Both the position numbers and the translations under genes were made by a program. DNA of 8,518 nt, taken from positions 1 through 8,518 of the forward strand of contig JAOXRV010000016.1 in assembly GCA_025800435.1 (NCBI GenBank), given 5' to 3'. Below, piece after piece: positions 6,778 to 8,518 of the stretch. The stretch comes from Cellvibrionaceae bacterium. GTDB taxonomy: Bacteria > Pseudomonadota > Gammaproteobacteria > Pseudomonadales > Cellvibrionaceae. Numbering within the stretch: the first letter of the stretch is position 1; the number at the start of each line of letters is the position of its first letter. Under the pieces are notes generated by a model. It did not search any database. It worked only from the letters and a program-made list of their open reading frames with translations, and was not told the origin of the DNA.

Positions 6778-6790
6778 AGAGTGATTTAGC
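6778..6790. repeat. 13-bp direct repeat, copy 2
   Basis: AGAGTGATTTAGC, identical to 6422-6434. It directly abuts the tandem repeats that begin at 6791. Confidence 0.7.
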
Positions 6791-6820
6791 TGGAAAGCCT
6801 AGGAAAGCCTAGGAAAGCCG
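6791..6820. repeat. Three tandem 10-bp units (TGGAAAGCCT type)
   Basis: Units are TGGAAAGCCT, AGGAAAGCCT and AGGAAAGCCG. They create GGAAAGCCTAGG twice (6792-6803, 6802-6813). The near-identical GGAAGGCCTAGG recurs at 7066-7077 inside the palindrome at the other side of the block. Confidence 0.75.
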
Positions 6821-6904
6821 GCGAAGCCCAAGCGCAGCTTGCAAAAGCGGCGCGCACAATCCCAGAACGAAGCCTAGCCCAGTGGCCGACAAGGAGGGCA
6901 AAAC

Positions 6905-7030
6905 ATGGCAACGGAACTAGAGCGAAGGCACGATATCTTGGCAGGAGCCATGGCGCGAGCGGAGCGGCAAGCAGAGTCGCGCCTCTGCGCCGCCGCGCAG
7001 CGTGCGGGGTCACAAAAAAATCATGGATGA
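6905..7030 (+). CDS. Possible 41-residue small protein, unknown function
   Basis: AAGGAGG (6891-6897) stands 7 bases before an ATG at 6905, a near-ideal ribosome binding site that none of the conventional genes here equals. The reading frame runs 41 codons to TGA at 7028-7030. It begins MATELERRHDILAGAMAR and continues with Ala, Arg and Gln rich sequence to QRAGSQKNHG. It is hydrophilic, strongly charged and likely helical (ELERR, ARAERQAESR), with one Cys (28), no signal peptide and no membrane segment. The last codons and the stop fall inside the hairpin at 7009-7041. I do not recognise a family. The ORF sits in what looks like a repeat element, so the site and ORF may be part of a mobile sequence rather than a cellular gene. 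Confidence 0.35.
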   Translation: MATELERRHDILAGAMARAERQAESRLCAAAQRAGSQKNHG

Positions 7031-7041
7031 TTTTTTGTGAC
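7009..7041 (+). other. AT-rich hairpin overlapping the end of the small ORF
   Basis: Arms 7009-7024 and 7027-7041 pair almost fully (GTCACAAAAAAATCAT with ATGATTTTTTGTGAC, one bulged A) around a 2-base turn. The descending arm contains six T's. The stem is not GC-rich and no further T-run follows, so it is not a standard terminator. It buries the TGA of the 41-codon ORF. Confidence 0.7.
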
Positions 7042-7061
7042 AGTAGGTAAAGAGAAAGCAA

Positions 7062-7087
7062 AACGGGAAGGCCTAGGCCTTCCCGTT
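7062..7087 (-). terminator. 26-bp perfect palindrome, possible minus-strand terminator
   Basis: All 26 bases are self-complementary (half site AACGGGAAGGCCT, centre CTAG). Read on the minus strand the stem ends in TT and runs on as TTGCTTTCTCTTT, a U-rich tail, so it could end transcripts coming from the right, including read-through from the sigma-54 activator. No T-run follows on the plus strand. It is equally the right boundary of the candidate element. Confidence 0.35.
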
Positions 7088-7664
7088 GAAGCAAGATAAA
7101 ACAAATTGTTATTGTTTAACGGGGCTCATCCCTGCCCCAATTAGCAACTTGCTTGGCTGGCAAACCCTGTCCAGTGCAGTCAGTCAGTTTTACGCTGTTA
7201 TTGTTATTTTTTGTTTTTGTTGTGCTTATTTTTTGAGGTTCGGCAGTAAACTCGCTGGGCCCTTGGGCCCGCTAGGTACTATCCCAAAAGTCATGCATTA
7301 ACCATGCATATCAGTATTCGTTATTATTATTGTGCTTTGTAGTTTATTTTTATTATTTGTTGTTGTTATTTGCCGTAGATAAAAGCATTTAGTGTGCCAG
7401 TTTTTAAATTTACTTTAAAAACAACGGCTTATGATTTTTTCTTGCAAGTTTAGGCAAATGGGTCTACCCGTTTCCGTTACCGATGGTTCCGAAAGTTGTT
7501 ACGTTAATCTGTAAAAGTAACACTTCTGACACGCTAATCGTCCTGCCTTGGCGCGGGATGAATGGTTGGATTTTGGCGACTCTTCAAGCCCATAAAATAG
7601 TATTAGAAGAGTAGTAGGAAAGTACTGGGCTCCCGCTGGGTATCGCCGGGTTCTTTAGAATACC
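7088..7664. other. AT-rich gene-free stretch
   Basis: About 577 bases with no convincing gene. The first part is T-rich on the plus strand (runs such as TTATTTTTTGTTTTTG near 7200-7215). Small symmetric items are present: GGGGC/GCCCC (7121-7125, 7134-7138), ATGCAT/ATGCAT (7293-7298, 7304-7309) and ACTCTTC/GAAGAGT (7579-7585, 7606-7612). None has the form of a good terminator. The 71-codon plus-strand frame at 7086-7301 starts at TTG without a ribosome site and is not supported. No tRNA, rRNA or CRISPR pattern is visible. Confidence 0.6.
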
Positions 7665-8518
7665 CTAGGGGCTGGCCTGATTTGCCTTTTTACGGGGAAT
7701 ACCGAGACGCTGACGACGTTCCCACAGGCATTTGCGACTAACCCCTAATTTACGTGCCAGTTCGGTCTCGCTCATGGTGTCCTGGTGCTCCAGTACAAAA
7801 CGCTGGAAGTAGTCTTCCAAAGACAGGTCTTCGTTTGGGTCTTGGGCCTTTAGCTTGCTAACACTGGCTTGTTCGTGCTCAGCGCCGCGGTTGCGGTCTT
7901 CAATCTCTACCAGGTCTAGGTCGATACCCAGCAGCTCGTGGTTAATCTCGGCCTCGTCCTCACACAGGATCACACTGCGTTGCATGGCGTTTTCCATCTC
8001 CCGCACATTACCGGGCCAGGTGTAGGTGGTAATTGCCTGAATGGCCTCGGGGGATAGGCGCAGCAGCGGCTTTTTCATCTGCTGGCAGTAGCGCTCTAGC
8101 ATGTGTTCTGCCAGGGCCAGTACGTCTTTGCCGCGCTCGCGCAGGGGCGGCAGGCTCAGTTGTACCACATTGATACGAAAGTAGAGGTCCTGGCGAAACC
8201 GCCCCTCATCGCTGAGCTTACGCAGGTCCCGGTGGGTGGCAGCCACTAGGCGCACATCCACCTTATGGGATTCGATCGAGCCAATTGGCCGTACCTCGCC
8301 CTCTTGCAATACCCGCAACAGGCGGGCCTGGGCCTCCAGTGGCAGTTCGCCGATCTCGTCCAAGAACAGGGTGCCGCCATCGGCGGCGGCGACCAGGCCC
8401 TCGCGACGACTGTCGGCACCGGTGAAGGCGCCTTTTTCGTGGCCAAATAGCTCAGACTCAATCAGGGTCTCGGGGATAGCGGCGCAGTTGACACAGATTA
8501 GCGGCTTGTCGGCCCGGG
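7665..8518 (-). CDS. Sigma-54-dependent transcriptional activator, C-terminal part
   Basis: 283 residues are visible, read from 8516 down to the TAG at 7665; the start and N-terminal sensor or receiver domain lie beyond the window. The protein is an AAA+ ATPase that remodels sigma-54 RNA polymerase. Visible in order are ESELFGHEKGAFTGA with the sigma-54-contacting loop (residues 29-34 of this fragment), Walker B GGTLFLDEIGEL (47-58), RLLRVLQEGEVRPIG, ATHRDL, FRQDLYFRINV with the arginine finger region, LPPLRER and the sensor II motif WPGNVREMENAM. A linker with charged residues leads to a Fis-type helix-turn-helix (DLSLEDYF, then ETELARKLGVSRKCLWERRQRLGIPRKK). Walker A is not in the window. 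Many such proteins are NtrC-family response regulators paired with a kinase, but that cannot be decided here. No clear terminator follows the stop; the gene points into the AT-rich gene-free region. Confidence 0.95.
   Translation of the reverse strand, partial: RADKPLICVNCAAIPETLIESELFGHEKGAFTGADSRREGLVAAADGGTLFLDEIGELPLEAQARLLRVLQEGEVRPIGSIESHKVDVRLVAATHRDLRKLSDEGRFRQDLYFRINVVQLSLPPLRERGKDVLALAEHMLERYCQQMKKPLLRLSPEAIQAITTYTWPGNVREMENAMQRSVILCEDEAEINHELLGIDLDLVEIEDRNRGAEHEQASVSKLKAQDPNEDLSLEDYFQRFVLEHQDTMSETELARKLGVSRKCLWERRQRLGIPRKKANQASP

Larger units (their letters stand above)
6761..6841. repeat. Two copies of CAAGCGCAGCTTG, 55 bases apart
   Basis: The 13-mer is at 6761-6773 and 6829-6841. 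Each copy is itself a small palindrome (CAAGC/GCTTG around GCA). The copies flank the second 13-bp direct repeat and the 10-bp tandem repeats. Confidence 0.6.
6791..7087. mobile_element. Candidate structured repeat element of about 300 bp
   Basis: The block is bounded on the left by GGAAAGCCTAGG repeats and on the right by a palindrome holding GGAAGGCCTAGG and its reverse complement, so the ends resemble terminal inverted repeats. Inside are a GC-rich part with a 6-bp hairpin (CTGCGC 6985-6990 with GCGCAG 6995-7000), a 41-codon ORF with a strong Shine-Dalgarno, and an AT-rich hairpin (7009-7041). Composition changes abruptly to AT-rich after 7088. The minus strand is also stop-free through most of the block, a sign of biased composition. 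No transposase is present. Whether it is repeated elsewhere in the genome cannot be seen from this window. Confidence 0.4.

Noticed and set aside
6786..7094. Minus-strand frame of 102 codons across the structured block
   Set aside because: It starts at TTG inside a palindrome with no ribosome site and has low-complexity Leu/Arg/Ala sequence typical of a shadow over GC-rich DNA. The plus-strand small ORF has better start evidence.
7086..7301. Plus-strand 71-codon frame with a hydrophobic stretch
   Set aside because: TTG start within the palindrome, no ribosome binding site, and the hydrophobic part comes from T-rich DNA.
7476..7486. GTTACCGATGG, the ending seen in GEMM-I (cyclic di-GMP) riboswitches
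   Set aside because: Only this 11-base end matches. The upstream core segments and paired stems of the riboswitch are not found in the preceding 100 bases, and no gene follows on that strand.
7571..7612. Possible sigma-54 promoter or terminator around the ACTCTTC/GAAGAGT inverted repeat
   Set aside because: The GG-N10-GC spacing of sigma-54 promoters is not met, and the 7-bp stem with a 20-base loop and no T-run is not a credible terminator.

Overview
The window looks like a chromosomal segment of a gammaproteobacterium. The PNPase, PcnB, FolK and PanB sequences are close to the Pseudomonas/Cellvibrionales kind, and the clustering of pcnB, folK and panB is typical of that class. A marine Cellvibrionales-like host is my best guess; this is inference from gene style, not a database result.

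Layout. (i) 1-822 (+): 3' part of pnp, ending in a strong bidirectional-looking terminator (850-890). (ii) 894-1172 (+): a complete but start-less and stop-interrupted SPOR-like domain, a decayed paralog of part of the next gene. (iii) 1200-3026 (+): an exported 608-residue protein with three SPOR-like repeats, two of them with a Cys pair at nearly constant spacing, and a low-complexity linker containing eight 21-bp repeats. (iv) 6392 down to 3048 (-): a tightly packed operon pcnB > folK > deoxynucleoside kinase > panB, with 1-bp and 4-bp overlaps and an 11-bp gap. It covers RNA polyadenylation, folate synthesis, nucleotide salvage and pantothenate synthesis. panB converges on the SPOR gene and no panC follows. 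(v) 6393-7664: about 1.27 kb without a recognisable conventional gene, but rich in structure: a 110-bp element with perfect 30-bp inverted repeats, 13-bp direct repeats, a roughly 300-bp block bounded by GGAARGCCTAGG-type ends that holds a 41-codon ORF with a near-perfect Shine-Dalgarno, a hairpin and a 26-bp perfect palindrome, then an AT-rich stretch with no supported gene. (vi) 8518 down to 7665 (-): C-terminal two thirds or so of a sigma-54-dependent activator (AAA+ domain with GAFTGA, then a Fis-type helix-turn-helix), continuing past the window edge.

The conventional genes are mostly housekeeping. The parts that deserve attention are the SPOR gene with its dead tandem neighbour, and the two structured intergenic elements upstream of pcnB. 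Each of those elements carries a Shine-Dalgarno plus ATG.
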